Source: Nocardioides ochotonae
GTDB taxonomy: Bacteria > Actinomycetota > Actinomycetes > Propionibacteriales > Nocardioidaceae
DNA length: 64,000 bases
NCBI RefSeq assembly: GCF_011420305.2
Contig: NZ_CP061769.1
Coordinates: 1,971,001-2,035,000 of the forward strand
Reading direction: 5' to 3'
The notes under the pieces: model-generated
The model's database searches: none
The model's input: the letters and a program-made list of their open reading frames with translations, nothing else
Told to the model about the DNA's origin: nothing
Part shown: positions 16,865-25,604 of the stretch, one piece after another
How the letters are laid out: the number at the start of each line of letters is the position of its first letter
Numbering within the stretch: the first letter of the stretch is position 1
Position numbers and translations under genes: made by a program

Positions 16865-17800
16865 GTGACCGCACCGCAGACACCCGGCCGCCTGATGCTC
16901 CTGGACACCGCGTCGATGTACTTCCGCGCCTTCTTCGGGGTCCCCGAGATCCTCGCCCCCGACGGCAGCACCCCGGTCAACGCGGTGCGGGGGTTGATGG
17001 ACTTCATCTCGCGCCTGGTCGAGGAGTACCGGCCCACCGAGCTGGTCTGCTGCTGGGACAACGACTGGCGCCCGCAGTGGCGCGTCGACCTGGTCCCGAC
17101 GTACAAGACCCACCGGGTCGAGGCCGAGGTCGAGCAGGCCCCCGACGTGGAGGTCGTGCCGGATCCGCTGCAGGTGCAGGTGCCGATCATCCGCGACGTG
17201 CTCGCGGCGTTCGGGATCTCCGTCGTCGGCGCCGACGGCTACGAGGCCGACGACGTCATCGGCACCCTCGCCACCGGCGCCGGACGCCCGGTCGACGTGG
17301 TGACCGGGGACCGCGACCTGTTCCAGCTCGTCGACGACGACGCCGAGGTGCGCGTGCTCTACATCGCGCGCGGCATCAGCAAGCACGAGCGGGTCACCAA
17401 CGACTGGGTGCGGGCCAAGTACGCCGTGGACGCCGCGCAGTACGCCGACTTCGCGACCATGCGCGGAGACGCCTCCGACGGGCTGCCCGGGGTCAAGGGC
17501 GTCGGTGAGAAGACCGCGGCCACCCTGTTGGAGCGGTACGGCGACATGCCCGGCATCCTCGCCGCCGCCGAGGACCCCGCCTCGGGCATGGGGCCCGGGC
17601 CGCGCGCGAAGATCAAGGCGGCGGCCGACTACCTCGCGGTCGCACCCCAGGTGGTCGCGGTGGCGCGCGACCTCGACCTCCCGCGCACCGGCCACGACAT
17701 CCCCCGCTCCCCCGCCGACCCCGACCGGGTCCGCGCCCTCGCCGCCCAGTGGGGGCTCGAGTCGCCCACCGAGCGGCTGCTGAAGGCCCTCGCCGGCTGA
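16865..17800 (+). CDS. 5'-3' exonuclease (PolA N-domain/FEN family)
   Basis: 311 residues from GTG 16865, GGAGG about nine bases upstream. It resembles the 5'-nuclease domain of DNA polymerase I without a polymerase: LMLLDTASMYFRAFFG, the acidic cluster in DGYEADDVIGTLA and TGDRDLFQLVD, and the helix-hairpin-helix GDASDGLPGVKGVGEKTAATLL. Stand-alone 5'-3' exonucleases of this size are regular in Actinobacteria and remove RNA primers or flaps. The stop is 24 bp before repeat copy 3. Confidence 0.92.
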   Translation: MTAPQTPGRLMLLDTASMYFRAFFGVPEILAPDGSTPVNAVRGLMDFISRLVEEYRPTELVCCWDNDWRPQWRVDLVPTYKTHRVEAEVEQAPDVEVVPDPLQVQVPIIRDVLAAFGISVVGADGYEADDVIGTLATGAGRPVDVVTGDRDLFQLVDDDAEVRVLYIARGISKHERVTNDWVRAKYAVDAAQYADFATMRGDASDGLPGVKGVGEKTAATLLERYGDMPGILAAAEDPASGMGPGPRAKIKAAADYLAVAPQVVAVARDLDLPRTGHDIPRSPADPDRVRALAAQWGLESPTERLLKALAG

Positions 17801-17824
17801 GGCAGCTCTCGCTCGGCGATGCGA

Positions 17825-17881
17825 CGTTTGGTCCCCAACGACACTCCTGGGGCCCGAACTGTTGTCGTTGGGGACCAAACG
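17825..17881. repeat. 57-bp palindromic repeat, copy 3
   Basis: Perfect 19-bp arms; centre CTCCTGGGGCCCGAACTGT. Between the convergent exonuclease (stop 17800) and VOC (stop 17910) genes. Its outer flanks (GCGATGCGA before, ACGAC after) are shared with copy 4 on the other side of the VOC gene. Confidence 0.95.
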
Positions 17882-17909
17882 ACGACAGTTTCCTGGCCCC
17901 CGGGATCCG

Positions 17910-18293
17910 TCAGGCCACGCAGAACTCGTTGCCCTCGGGGTCGAGCATCACAACATGGCCGAGTGCGTCGCCGTAGTGCTGCTCGCGGACCACGGAGGCG
18001 CCGAGGCAGGTGAGCGCGCGGACCTTGTCCCGGATGATCTGCGCCCGTGCGGCCATGTCGGGGCTCTCCTCGCTGGTCACCCGGATGTCGATGTGGAACC
18101 GATTCTTCGCCGTTTTGGCTTCGGGGACGCGCAGCCACGCGATCGCAGGCCCCTTCCCCGCCGGGTCGACGATGGAGGCGCCAGCCGGTTCCTCGTAACC
18201 CGGCTCGAGGACGTACCCGAGCGCGCTCGCCCAGAACGCCGCCAGCGCGTGCGGGTCGTTCGCGTCACCGCCCAACGTCCAGTGCATCGCCAT
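17910..18293 (-). CDS. VOC (glyoxalase/dioxygenase fold) family protein
   Basis: 127 residues from ATG 18293 (MAMHWTLGGDANDPHALAAF). A single betaalphabetabetabeta VOC module of the Glyoxalase_6 type: WTLGGDANDP at the N-terminus, RFHIDIRV in the middle and LDPEGNEFCV at the C-terminus. Metal ligands or substrate cannot be fixed. The gene stands alone, bracketed on both sides by copies 3 and 4 of the 57-bp repeat. Confidence 0.85.
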   Translation of the reverse strand: MAMHWTLGGDANDPHALAAFWASALGYVLEPGYEEPAGASIVDPAGKGPAIAWLRVPEAKTAKNRFHIDIRVTSEESPDMAARAQIIRDKVRALTCLGASVVREQHYGDALGHVVMLDPEGNEFCVA

Positions 18294-18410
18294 GCGAGAA
18301 GGGTAGGGCGGACCGAGGGTCCGCGGCGTCCGCATCGGCTCTCGCAGCTGCCCCGGGCGACCACTCATCTCGGTGGTCTGGAGGCGTGCGGCCGGCGCCG
18401 AGCGATGCGA

Positions 18411-18467
18411 CGTTTGGTCCCCAACGACATTCCCGGGGCCCGAAATGTTGTCGTTGGGGACCAAACG
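18411..18467. repeat. 57-bp palindromic repeat, copy 4 (in a divergent gap)
   Basis: Perfect 19-bp arms; centre TTCCCGGGGCCCGAAATGT is itself nearly symmetrical. It lies between two gene starts (18293 minus and 18533 plus), the only copy not downstream of any gene. This argues against the family being only transcription terminators. Confidence 0.95.
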
Positions 18468-18532
18468 ACGACCTTCTCGACCCACAGCGGCCGCCGCGGG
18501 CGCCGTCACCAACCCCCTCGTAGCGTGAGCGC

Positions 18533-19192
18533 ATGGATCGCATCGCAATCGTCGGGGGCCACGGTCAGGTGGCCCAGCAGCTCATCCACGTCCTGCGCCG
18601 CAGCGAGCACACCCCGGTGGCGCTGGTGCGCCGCGAGGAGTACCGCGAGGAACTGGAGTCCCAGGGCGCCGAGGTGCGCCTGCTCGACATCGAGGGCCAG
18701 GACGCCGCGGCGTTCGCGGAGGCCTTCGCCGGCTGCGCCGCGGTGGTCTTCGCCGCAGGCGGCGGACCCGACGGCAACATCGAGCGCAAGCGCACCGTGG
18801 ACCTCGAGGGGTCGCTGAAGTCGATCGAGGGCGCCCGCCGTGCCGGTATCAGCCGGTTCGTGCAGGTCTCCGCGATCGGCGTCGACAACCCGCTGCCCGA
18901 GGACACCGCGCCGGTCTGGAAGGCGTACGTCGAGGCCAAGCGGGACGCCGACGCCGCGCTGCGCGACAGCGGCCTGGACTGGACGATCCTGCGCCCCGGC
19001 ATGCTCACCGACGACCCGGCCACCGGTGAGGTCGAGCTGGGCGGCGAGGTCGAGCGTGACGCGGTGACCCGAGCCGACGTGGCGGCGGTGATCGCGGCCG
19101 TCCTCGACACCCCGGGCAGCATCCGGCACCAGTGGAACCTGGTCAACGGCACCACCCCGGTCGCAGAGGCGGTCGCCGCAGCCTCGCGCTGA
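18533..19192 (+). CDS. atypical short-chain NAD(P)-binding protein (SDR_a5/NmrA-like)
   Basis: 219 residues from ATG 18533. Rossmann motif IAIVGGHGQVAQQL at the N-terminus, an NAD(P)-binding core with VSAIGVDNP and a WTILRPGMLTD strand typical of atypical SDRs (NAD(P)H-binding family, PF13460). The usual catalytic Tyr-xxx-Lys of classical SDRs is replaced by a Y-V-E-A-K arrangement (KAYVEAKRDAD), so the lysine is kept. Substrate unknown; possibly a redox sensor or reductase. Monocistronic, ending at a terminator hairpin. Confidence 0.85.
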   Translation: MDRIAIVGGHGQVAQQLIHVLRRSEHTPVALVRREEYREELESQGAEVRLLDIEGQDAAAFAEAFAGCAAVVFAAGGGPDGNIERKRTVDLEGSLKSIEGARRAGISRFVQVSAIGVDNPLPEDTAPVWKAYVEAKRDADAALRDSGLDWTILRPGMLTDDPATGEVELGGEVERDAVTRADVAAVIAAVLDTPGSIRHQWNLVNGTTPVAEAVAAASR

Positions 19193-19223
19193 CGCACCGG
19201 ATCCCGCAGAACCAGCAGACACC

Positions 19224-19256
19224 GCTCAGCCCGGGGCGATCGGCCCCGGGCTGAGC
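19224..19256. terminator. hairpin terminator between convergent genes
   Basis: Perfect 14-bp stem GCTCAGCCCGGGGC with its complement and a 5-nt loop, between the SDR-like gene (stop 19192) and helY (stop 19262). No T tract follows, as is common in this group. Confidence 0.85.
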
Positions 19257-19261
19257 GCTGC

Positions 19262-22066
19262 TCAGTCCTCCGCGAGCCCGCCGGAGGCGACCACGCCGCG
19301 GCGTACCCGGTCCACGACCTGGCGCGCGGTGTGGCGCACCGGGGAGTCCCCGGCGGCGTTGGCGACCTGCCCGGCGAGGTCGAGGAGCTGCTTCATCCAG
19401 CGCACGAAGTCGCCGGCGGCCAGCTCGCTGGCGCGCAGCACGTCGTCGAGGTCGTCACCCTCGCTCCAGCGGTACGCCGTCCAGGCCAGCCCCAGGTCGG
19501 GCTGGCGCAGGAAGTCGAGGCGGTTGTCCTTCTCGAGGCGGTCCAGCTCGCCCCAGACCCGCACCATCTCCCCGATCACGTCGCGGGCCCGGCCGCCGGG
19601 CAGCCGCGGCACGGAGGCGTCGTCGGGGCGCCGAGCCTCGAAGACCAGCACCGACAGGGCAGCGGCGAGCTCGGAAGGCGACAGGTCGTCCCACAGCCCG
19701 TGGCGCAGGCACTCCGCCGCGACCAGGTCGAGCTCGGAGTAGAGCCGCATCAGGTGCCGCCCGCGCGGGGTCACCTCGTCGCCGTCGAGGTAGTCCAGCG
19801 CGGTCAGCACGTCGCAGACCCGGTCGAACTGGCGCGCCACGGTGTTGGTGCGCTGCTCCACCCGGCGCTGGAGGGTGTCGGCGTCGCGGCGCAGCTTGTG
19901 CCACCGCTCGGCCCAGCGGGCATGGTCCTCGCGCTCGGGGCAGGCGTGGCAGGGGTGCGCGCGCAGCTCGTCGCGCAGCCGGGCGACCTCCTCGTCGGCC
20001 CCGGAGTGCGCCATCGCGGTCCGCGCACCACCGCTCCGGGCGCCGGGCGGCGGAGGCGCGAGGTCGTGGGTGCGCGAGCGCAGCGCGGAGGCCAGGTCGC
20101 GACGCATCTGCGGGTTGCGGCCGTTGAAGTTCTTCGGCACCCGCACCTTCGCCAGCGCCTCGACAGGCGTCGGGAAGTCGATCATCGCCAAGCGCCGGGC
20201 CTGCCGGTCCGCGGTGACGACGTAGGGCCGCGGGCCGTCCGGCGACCAGCCGGGGTCGATCACCACGGCGTACCCGGCGAACTTGCCGGTCGGCACCCGG
20301 ATCACGTCGCCGGGACGCAGCGCGCGCAGCGACTCGATCGCCTCCACGCGCCGGTCGGCCTTGCGGGCCCGGCTGGCGTCCTTCTCGACGTCGGTGATGC
20401 GCCGGCGCAGCGCGGCGTACTCCATGAAGTCGCCGAGGTGGCAGGTCGCGGCCTCGCGGTAGCCGTCGAGGGCGTCCTCGGCCTTGCGCAGCTGACGCGC
20501 CAGCCCGACGACGGCCTTGTCGGCCTGGAACTGGGCGAAGGACTGCTCCAGCAACTCCCGCGATCGCGCCCGGCCGAACTGGTGGACCAGGTTGACCGCC
20601 ATGTTGTACGACGGGCGGAACGACGAGCGCAGCGGATAGGTGCGCGTCGATGCGAGCCCGGCCAGCTCCTTGGGGTTCATCCCCTGCTGCCACAGCACGA
20701 CGCCGTGGCCCTCGGTGTCGAGGCCGCGGCGGCCCGCGCGCCCGGTCAGCTGGGTGTACTCCCCCGGCGTGATCGAGGCGTGGGTCTCGCCGTTCCACTT
20801 GGTCAGCTTCTCGATGACCACGGTGCGCGCGGGCATGTTGATGCCGAGCGCGAGGGTCTCGGTCGCGAAGACGACCTTGCACAGCCCGCGGGTGAACAGC
20901 TCCTCGACGCACTGCTTGAACGCCGGCAGCATGCCCGCGTGGTGGGCGGCCACGCCGCGGGTCAGACCGTCGAGGAAGTCGTGGTAGCCCAGGACGTGGC
21001 GGTCCTCGTCGGGCAGGTGACGCAGGCTCTCCTCGACGTACTCATAGATCTCGTCGCGCTCCTCCGGCGAGGTGAGGCGTACGCCGCTGGCCAGGCACTG
21101 CTGCACCGCCGCGTCGCAGCCGATCCGGCTGAAGATGAACACGATCGCCGGCAGCAGCCCGTCGCGCTCGAGGCGCTCGATGACCTCGGGACGGCTCGGC
21201 ACCCAGACCCGGCGGCCGTTGCCGACCTGGCGCCCGCCCTTGCCCCCTCTGCCGCCCTGGCCGCGCGGTGAGCGGCGATCGCGCACATGGGTGGCCGCCC
21301 AGTCGTCGCGGGCCACCTTCATCAGCTCGCCGTTGACCGCGGCGCCCTCCTTGACGAAGCCGGCGGAGGCGTCGACGTCGGAGCCCGCGAACAGGTTCAG
21401 CAGCCGGCGCCCCACCATCACGTGCTGGTACAGCGGCACCGGTCGTCGCTCCTCGAGCACCGTGGCGGTCTCGCCGCGCACGGTGGCCAGCCACTCGCCG
21501 AACTCCTCGGCGTTGGACACGGTCGCGGAGAGCGAGACCAGCGCCACCGACTCCGGCAGGTGGATGATCACCTCCTCCCACACCGCGCCGCGCGAGCGGT
21601 CGGCGAGGTAGTGCACCTCGTCCATCACCACGAAGCCGAGGCCGAGCAGGGTCCGGGAGCCGGCGTAGAGCATGTTGCGCAGCACTTCGGTGGTCATCAC
21701 CACGACCGGCGCCTCGCCGTTGATGGTGTTGTCACCGGTGAGCAGCCCGACCTGGTCGGGGCCGTAGCGGGCCACCAGGTCGTGGTACTTCTGGTTCGAC
21801 AGCGCCTTGATCGGCGTCGTGTAGAAGGCCTTGCGACCGGTCGCCAGGGCGAGGTGGATCGCGAACTCCCCCACGATCGTCTTGCCGGACCCGGTGGGGG
21901 CGGCCACCAGGACCCCGCGCCCCTCCTCGATCTCGCGGCAGGCTCGCAGCTGGAAGTCGTCGAGCGGGAAGTCGTGCAGCGACTGGAACTCCCGCAGGAC
22001 CGGGTGGTTCTTGTGCTGTCGGTACGACGCGTACCGCTCCGACGGGGACAGCTCGTCGGCGCTCAT
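19262..22066 (-). CDS. helY: superfamily II DExH helicase HelY (Ski2/Mtr4-like)
   Basis: 934 residues from ATG 22066. Walker A AAPTGSGKT, motif Ia TPIKALSNQKY, DEVH box (VMDEVHYL), motif III LSATVS, motif VI QLTGRAGRRGLD, then the C-terminal DSHCT-like domain and a short cysteine pair (HACPERED nearby) characteristic of actinobacterial HelY. It is the bacterial relative of RNA helicases Ski2/Mtr4, presumably working on RNA turnover. Last gene of the pafB-pafC-tatA-tatC-hyp-dgk-helY run, the same order as M. tuberculosis Rv2096c-Rv2092c apart from two inserted genes. Confidence 0.95.
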   Translation of the reverse strand: MSADELSPSERYASYRQHKNHPVLREFQSLHDFPLDDFQLRACREIEEGRGVLVAAPTGSGKTIVGEFAIHLALATGRKAFYTTPIKALSNQKYHDLVARYGPDQVGLLTGDNTINGEAPVVVMTTEVLRNMLYAGSRTLLGLGFVVMDEVHYLADRSRGAVWEEVIIHLPESVALVSLSATVSNAEEFGEWLATVRGETATVLEERRPVPLYQHVMVGRRLLNLFAGSDVDASAGFVKEGAAVNGELMKVARDDWAATHVRDRRSPRGQGGRGGKGGRQVGNGRRVWVPSRPEVIERLERDGLLPAIVFIFSRIGCDAAVQQCLASGVRLTSPEERDEIYEYVEESLRHLPDEDRHVLGYHDFLDGLTRGVAAHHAGMLPAFKQCVEELFTRGLCKVVFATETLALGINMPARTVVIEKLTKWNGETHASITPGEYTQLTGRAGRRGLDTEGHGVVLWQQGMNPKELAGLASTRTYPLRSSFRPSYNMAVNLVHQFGRARSRELLEQSFAQFQADKAVVGLARQLRKAEDALDGYREAATCHLGDFMEYAALRRRITDVEKDASRARKADRRVEAIESLRALRPGDVIRVPTGKFAGYAVVIDPGWSPDGPRPYVVTADRQARRLAMIDFPTPVEALAKVRVPKNFNGRNPQMRRDLASALRSRTHDLAPPPPGARSGGARTAMAHSGADEEVARLRDELRAHPCHACPEREDHARWAERWHKLRRDADTLQRRVEQRTNTVARQFDRVCDVLTALDYLDGDEVTPRGRHLMRLYSELDLVAAECLRHGLWDDLSPSELAAALSVLVFEARRPDDASVPRLPGGRARDVIGEMVRVWGELDRLEKDNRLDFLRQPDLGLAWTAYRWSEGDDLDDVLRASELAAGDFVRWMKQLLDLAGQVANAAGDSPVRHTARQVVDRVRRGVVASGGLAED

Positions 22067-22086
22067 GCGCCCAACCTACGTGAGGC

Positions 22087-22965
22087 TCAGGCGAGCACGG
22101 TGAGTGCTCCCGGCGCACACTCCACGGTGAGCGGCAGCGGGCCGAAGCGCTCCCCGTCGGCGTAGGTGACGATGCCGGGTGCGGCGATGGTCACCCGGCG
22201 CACCAGGTGGCGCTCGTACTGCGGGTGGGTGACGTGGGTGCCGCGGAACAGCTTGGGGTAGGTCCGCACCAGCGAGAGCTTGCTGAGCGGCTTGATCACC
22301 ACCACGTCGAGCAGCCCGTCGTCGAGCGAGGCGCCCTCGGTGATCCGCAGCCCGCCGCCGAAGGACGGGCCGTTGCCGACGGCCACCAGCATCGCGTCGG
22401 TGCGCAGCACCTCCCCGTCCAGGTCGAGCACGTAGGACAGCGGCCGGAAGGTGCGCAGCTCGGCCACGGTGGCCAGGTTGTAGCGCATCTGCCCGCGCGG
22501 CCAGGTCATCGTGTTGGCGCGCTCGTTGACGACGGCGTCGAAGCCCGCGCACAGCACGGTGGAGTAGTACGTCGCGCCGCTGCGCGCCAGGTCGACGACC
22601 CGGGTGCGCCCGGCCAGCACCCGGTCCACGGCCGCCGCGGGGTCCCTGGGGTCGATGGCGAGGGCCCGGGCGGCGTCGTTGCCGGTGCCGGCGGGCACGA
22701 TCCCCAGCGGCACCCCGGTGCCGGCCAGCACCTGCACCGCGACGTGCACCAGCCCGTCGCCGCCGACCGCGACCACCGCGTCGACGCCGTCGGCGACCGC
22801 GGCCCGGGCCAGCTCGCCGCTCTCCACGGCGTCGGCGCCGGCCAGGTCGCGCACGTGCACGCCCGCCTGGCGCAGCCGCCCGATGGTCAGCGCCCGGGCG
22901 CGCGCGCCGCGGCCCTTGCCCGAGGTGGGGTTGGAGAGCACTGCGATGTCGCGCGGGCCGGTCAC
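22087..22965 (-). CDS. diacylglycerol kinase family lipid kinase
   Basis: 292 residues from GTG 22965. DAGK catalytic domain with SNPTSGKGRG (P-loop-like), VGGDGLVHVAVQVL (GGDG nucleotide motif) and VPAGTGNDAARAL; C-terminal domain has FGGGLRITEGASLDDGLLDVVV, the metal-site region of DgkB/YegS enzymes. It phosphorylates diacylglycerol or a related lipid at the membrane. 20 bp upstream of helY and in the same transcript. Confidence 0.92.
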   Translation of the reverse strand: MTGPRDIAVLSNPTSGKGRGARARALTIGRLRQAGVHVRDLAGADAVESGELARAAVADGVDAVVAVGGDGLVHVAVQVLAGTGVPLGIVPAGTGNDAARALAIDPRDPAAAVDRVLAGRTRVVDLARSGATYYSTVLCAGFDAVVNERANTMTWPRGQMRYNLATVAELRTFRPLSYVLDLDGEVLRTDAMLVAVGNGPSFGGGLRITEGASLDDGLLDVVVIKPLSKLSLVRTYPKLFRGTHVTHPQYERHLVRRVTIAAPGIVTYADGERFGPLPLTVECAPGALTVLA

Positions 22966-22997
22966 GGCCGAACCCTAGGCCATCGGCGCCGGGGCGC

Positions 22998-23432
22998 TCA
23001 GGGCGTACGCCGCGGACCGCCGCCGAGGCGCAGGCAGGCGCTGTAGCGCTCGGGGCTGGCCCCGACCGCGCGCGCCAGCCGGCCGAGGGCGTCGAGCACC
23101 AGGTCGGCGTCGAAGCCGGTGCCCGGGATCGCGAGGGTGAGCCGGTCCTCGCGGGCGACGAGATACACCTCGCCGCGGTGCCAGGCCTGGTGGGTGCGGG
23201 TGCGGTCGGGCTCCCCCACCACCGGCACCGGGTACGCCGCATCGACGGCCAGCAGGTCGCAGTCGACCACCGGCCCGTCGGCGGCCGGGTGCGCCGCGGG
23301 GTGCAGCATCCCCACGACCAGGTGCCCGGCGCGCAGCCCGGAGCGGGAGGCCCAGGTGACCTCGCCGGTGCCCAGCCAGTCCGGGAGGTCGAAGGGGTCG
23401 AGCTCGCGCAGCGGGGCGGGCGCGGTGCTCAT
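22998..23432 (-). CDS. conserved hypothetical protein of the tat locus
   Basis: 144 residues from ATG 23432, seven bases after the tatC stop. No transmembrane segment or signal peptide. Visible blocks are FDLPDWLGTGEVTWASRSGLR, VDCDLLAVDAAYP and HQAWHRGEVYLVAREDRLTLA. No domain recognised. Proteins like it lie between tatC and the lipid kinase gene in related actinobacteria, so it is probably real and possibly linked to export; the function is unknown. Confidence 0.75.
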   Translation of the reverse strand: MSTAPAPLRELDPFDLPDWLGTGEVTWASRSGLRAGHLVVGMLHPAAHPAADGPVVDCDLLAVDAAYPVPVVGEPDRTRTHQAWHRGEVYLVAREDRLTLAIPGTGFDADLVLDALGRLARAVGASPERYSACLRLGGGPRRTP

Positions 23433-23439
23433 CGCCGGC

Positions 23440-24285
23440 TCACAGGGTCGAGACCTCGTCGTCGTCCCACTGGTCGGTGCCGTGGGCGCCGCGGCCGCGG
23501 CGGCGGTCGATGAGGCGGGAGACCGCCTCGGCCACCAGGAACAGCACCAGCATCGGGACGGCCAGCATCAGCATCGAGAACGGGTCGGTCGAGGGAGTGG
23601 CGACCGCGGCGAACACGAAGGTGCCGACGATGATCCAGGCCCGGTAGCGCCCCAGGACCTGGCCGCTGAGCACACCGGCGAGGTTGAGCATGATCACGAA
23701 GAGCGGGATCTCCATCGCGATCCCGAAGACCAGCATCATCCGGGTGAAGAAGCTGAAGTACTCGCCGAACTCGACGAGGTTCTCCAGCCCGTCGGGGGTG
23801 AACCCGATCAGGACCTCCAGGCCCTTCGGGAGCACGTAGTAGCCCAGGGCGACGCCGCCGATGAACAGCGGCCCGGCGACCCCGGCGAACAGCCGGGTCC
23901 AGTGCTTCTCCCCCGGGTGCAGGCCCGGGACGATGAACGCCCAGATCTGGTAGAGCCAGTACGGGCTGGAGGCCACGATCGCGGCCACCCCGCACAGCTT
24001 CAGCTGCAGCAGCAGCGGGCCGCCGGCGCTGGCGATGTAGGCCTTGGTCTCGATCGTGTCGGGCAACGCGGCCCGCGCGTCGTTGTACGGGTCGAGGACC
24101 AGGTCGAGGAGCTGGTCGTAGAAGAACAGCGCCACGACGAAGGCCACGACCAGCACGGTCGCGGAGCGCAGCAGTCGGGCGCGGACCTCACGCAGGTGGT
24201 CCGAGAGCGCCATCCGGCCACCCGGCCCGACCGGGTGCTGGGGGCGACCGGAGTAGAGGCGTACGAACCCGGAGAGCGCGGACAA
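23440..24285 (-). CDS. tatC: Sec-independent protein translocase TatC
   Basis: 281 residues if begun at TTG 24285, four bases after the tatA stop with GAGGG upstream; ATG 24213 (MALSDHLREVRARL) would give 257. Related proteins often have a short arm ending in GPGGRMAL before the first cytoplasmic segment, favouring the longer form. Six transmembrane helices, the DHLREVRAR N-terminal signal-peptide-binding motif, FIVPGLHPGEK and the conserved YYVLPKGLEVLIGF region. It receives twin-arginine signal peptides. Confidence 0.95.
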   Translation of the reverse strand: MSALSGFVRLYSGRPQHPVGPGGRMALSDHLREVRARLLRSATVLVVAFVVALFFYDQLLDLVLDPYNDARAALPDTIETKAYIASAGGPLLLQLKLCGVAAIVASSPYWLYQIWAFIVPGLHPGEKHWTRLFAGVAGPLFIGGVALGYYVLPKGLEVLIGFTPDGLENLVEFGEYFSFFTRMMLVFGIAMEIPLFVIMLNLAGVLSGQVLGRYRAWIIVGTFVFAAVATPSTDPFSMLMLAVPMLVLFLVAEAVSRLIDRRRGRGAHGTDQWDDDEVSTL

Positions 24286-24289
24286 GCCC

Positions 24290-24571
24290 TCAGGCCGTGT
24301 CGCCGCGGCGCCGGCGCTCGGCCTGGCGCTCCGCCTCGACACGCTCCTGGTCGAGCAGGGCCTGGCGGGCCTCGATCTCGCGCTGCTCGGGGGTCTTGAG
24401 CTCCTCGTCGTCGTCCATCAGGCCCTTGGTCTCGGCCTTGAAGATGCGCAGCGCGCGACCGCTCCCGCGGGCGAGCTCGGGCAGCTTGCTGGCGCCGAAG
24501 AGCAGCACCAGGACGGCGAGGATGATGAGCAGCTCGGTGGTGCCGAGGCCTGCGATGAGCGGGGTGATCAT
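24290..24571 (-). CDS. tatA: Sec-independent protein translocase TatA
   Basis: 93 residues from ATG 24571. One N-terminal transmembrane helix (GTTELLIILAVLVLLFGA), the FGxxKLPELA hinge, then an amphipathic helix (RGSGRALRIFKAETKG) and an acidic/charged tail. It forms the pore of the Tat system with TatC, which follows directly. Located 46 bp after pafC. Confidence 0.97.
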   Translation of the reverse strand: MITPLIAGLGTTELLIILAVLVLLFGASKLPELARGSGRALRIFKAETKGLMDDDEELKTPEQREIEARQALLDQERVEAERQAERRRRGDTA

Positions 24572-24617
24572 GATGTCCTCACGGTGCTGGTAGACGGCGT
24601 TCTCAGTCTACGCCGGG

Positions 24618-25604
24618 TCAACGGTAGAGGCCGAGCGTGTCTTGCGCCGCGGCGCGGAACTCCTCGGCGATCGCGTCGGGCCGCACGACCCGGGCGTGCG
24701 GGGCCAGGCGCAGCAGCAGCCGGGTCAGCCAGCGGCGGTCCGCGACCAGCAGGTCGACCTCCGCCGCGCCGTCGGCCAGCGCCCGGACCTCCTCGACCGG
24801 GTAGTACTCCACCACCCACCGGGCGGCCGGGTCGAGGTGCAGGGTCACCGGCAGGGCGTCGCTGGACGGCGGGAAGAAGCCGGCCGAGAGGTCGCGCGGG
24901 GCGACCGGCTCGGAGACCACCGGGTGGTCGAGCACGTCGGCGGAGCTGATCCGGTCGAGGCGGAACAGCCGCGGTGCCTCGGCGGAGTGGCACCAGGCGT
25001 CGAGGTAGGCCACGTCGCGCGCGGTCACCACGCCGCGCGGGTCCACCACCCGGTCGGACTCCTCGTCGCGCGAGGGCACGAAGTAGGTCAGCCGGACCTG
25101 CCGGCCGCGGTCGGCGGCGTCCTGGAGCCGGCGCGCCAGCAGCGCCTGGTCGGCGTCGACCGCGTCGGTGCCCGGGTCGATCCGGGGTGCGGCGGAGCCC
25201 TCGGCGGCGGCCGCCTCGAGCTTGGCCAGCGCCCGGTCGACGACCTCGCGGGTCTCGGCGCCGGCGCCGTTGCGCAGAGCCCGGAGGGCGACGATGACGG
25301 CGGTCGCCTCGGTCGGGGTGAGCCGCAGTGGCCGGGCCAGGTAGTCGGCGTTGGACACCCGGATCACGCCGTCGCCCTCGGGGTCCTCCAGGGCGTCGAG
25401 GTCGACGTCGATGAGGTCGTCGGGATAGCCCCCGGGCAGCCCGCACATCAGCAGGACCTTGAGGTCCTTGAGCAGCTGCTTGGGCGCTACGCCGAGGGCG
25501 CGCGCGGCGTCCTCGAGACGTACGCCGTCGCGCGCGTGCAGGTAGGGCACGAGGGTGAGCAGGCGGGCCACCTGCTCCTTGGCGCCGAGCGGGGCCTGGG
25601 TCAT
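24618..25604 (-). CDS. pafC: WYL-domain transcriptional regulator PafC
   Basis: 328 residues; ATG 25604 overlaps the pafB stop (ATGA). N-terminal winged helix (EQVARLLTLVPYLHARDG, LEDAARALGV) then a WYL domain (VRLTYFVPSRDEESDRVVDP, YLDAWCHSAEAPRLFRLDRI) and the WCX C-terminal extension. PafB and PafC form a heterodimer that activates the LexA-independent DNA-damage response of mycobacteria; the genes sit beside the Pup ligase gene. Confidence 0.95.
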   Translation of the reverse strand: MTQAPLGAKEQVARLLTLVPYLHARDGVRLEDAARALGVAPKQLLKDLKVLLMCGLPGGYPDDLIDVDLDALEDPEGDGVIRVSNADYLARPLRLTPTEATAVIVALRALRNGAGAETREVVDRALAKLEAAAAEGSAAPRIDPGTDAVDADQALLARRLQDAADRGRQVRLTYFVPSRDEESDRVVDPRGVVTARDVAYLDAWCHSAEAPRLFRLDRISSADVLDHPVVSEPVAPRDLSAGFFPPSSDALPVTLHLDPAARWVVEYYPVEEVRALADGAAEVDLLVADRRWLTRLLLRLAPHARVVRPDAIAEEFRAAAQDTLGLYR

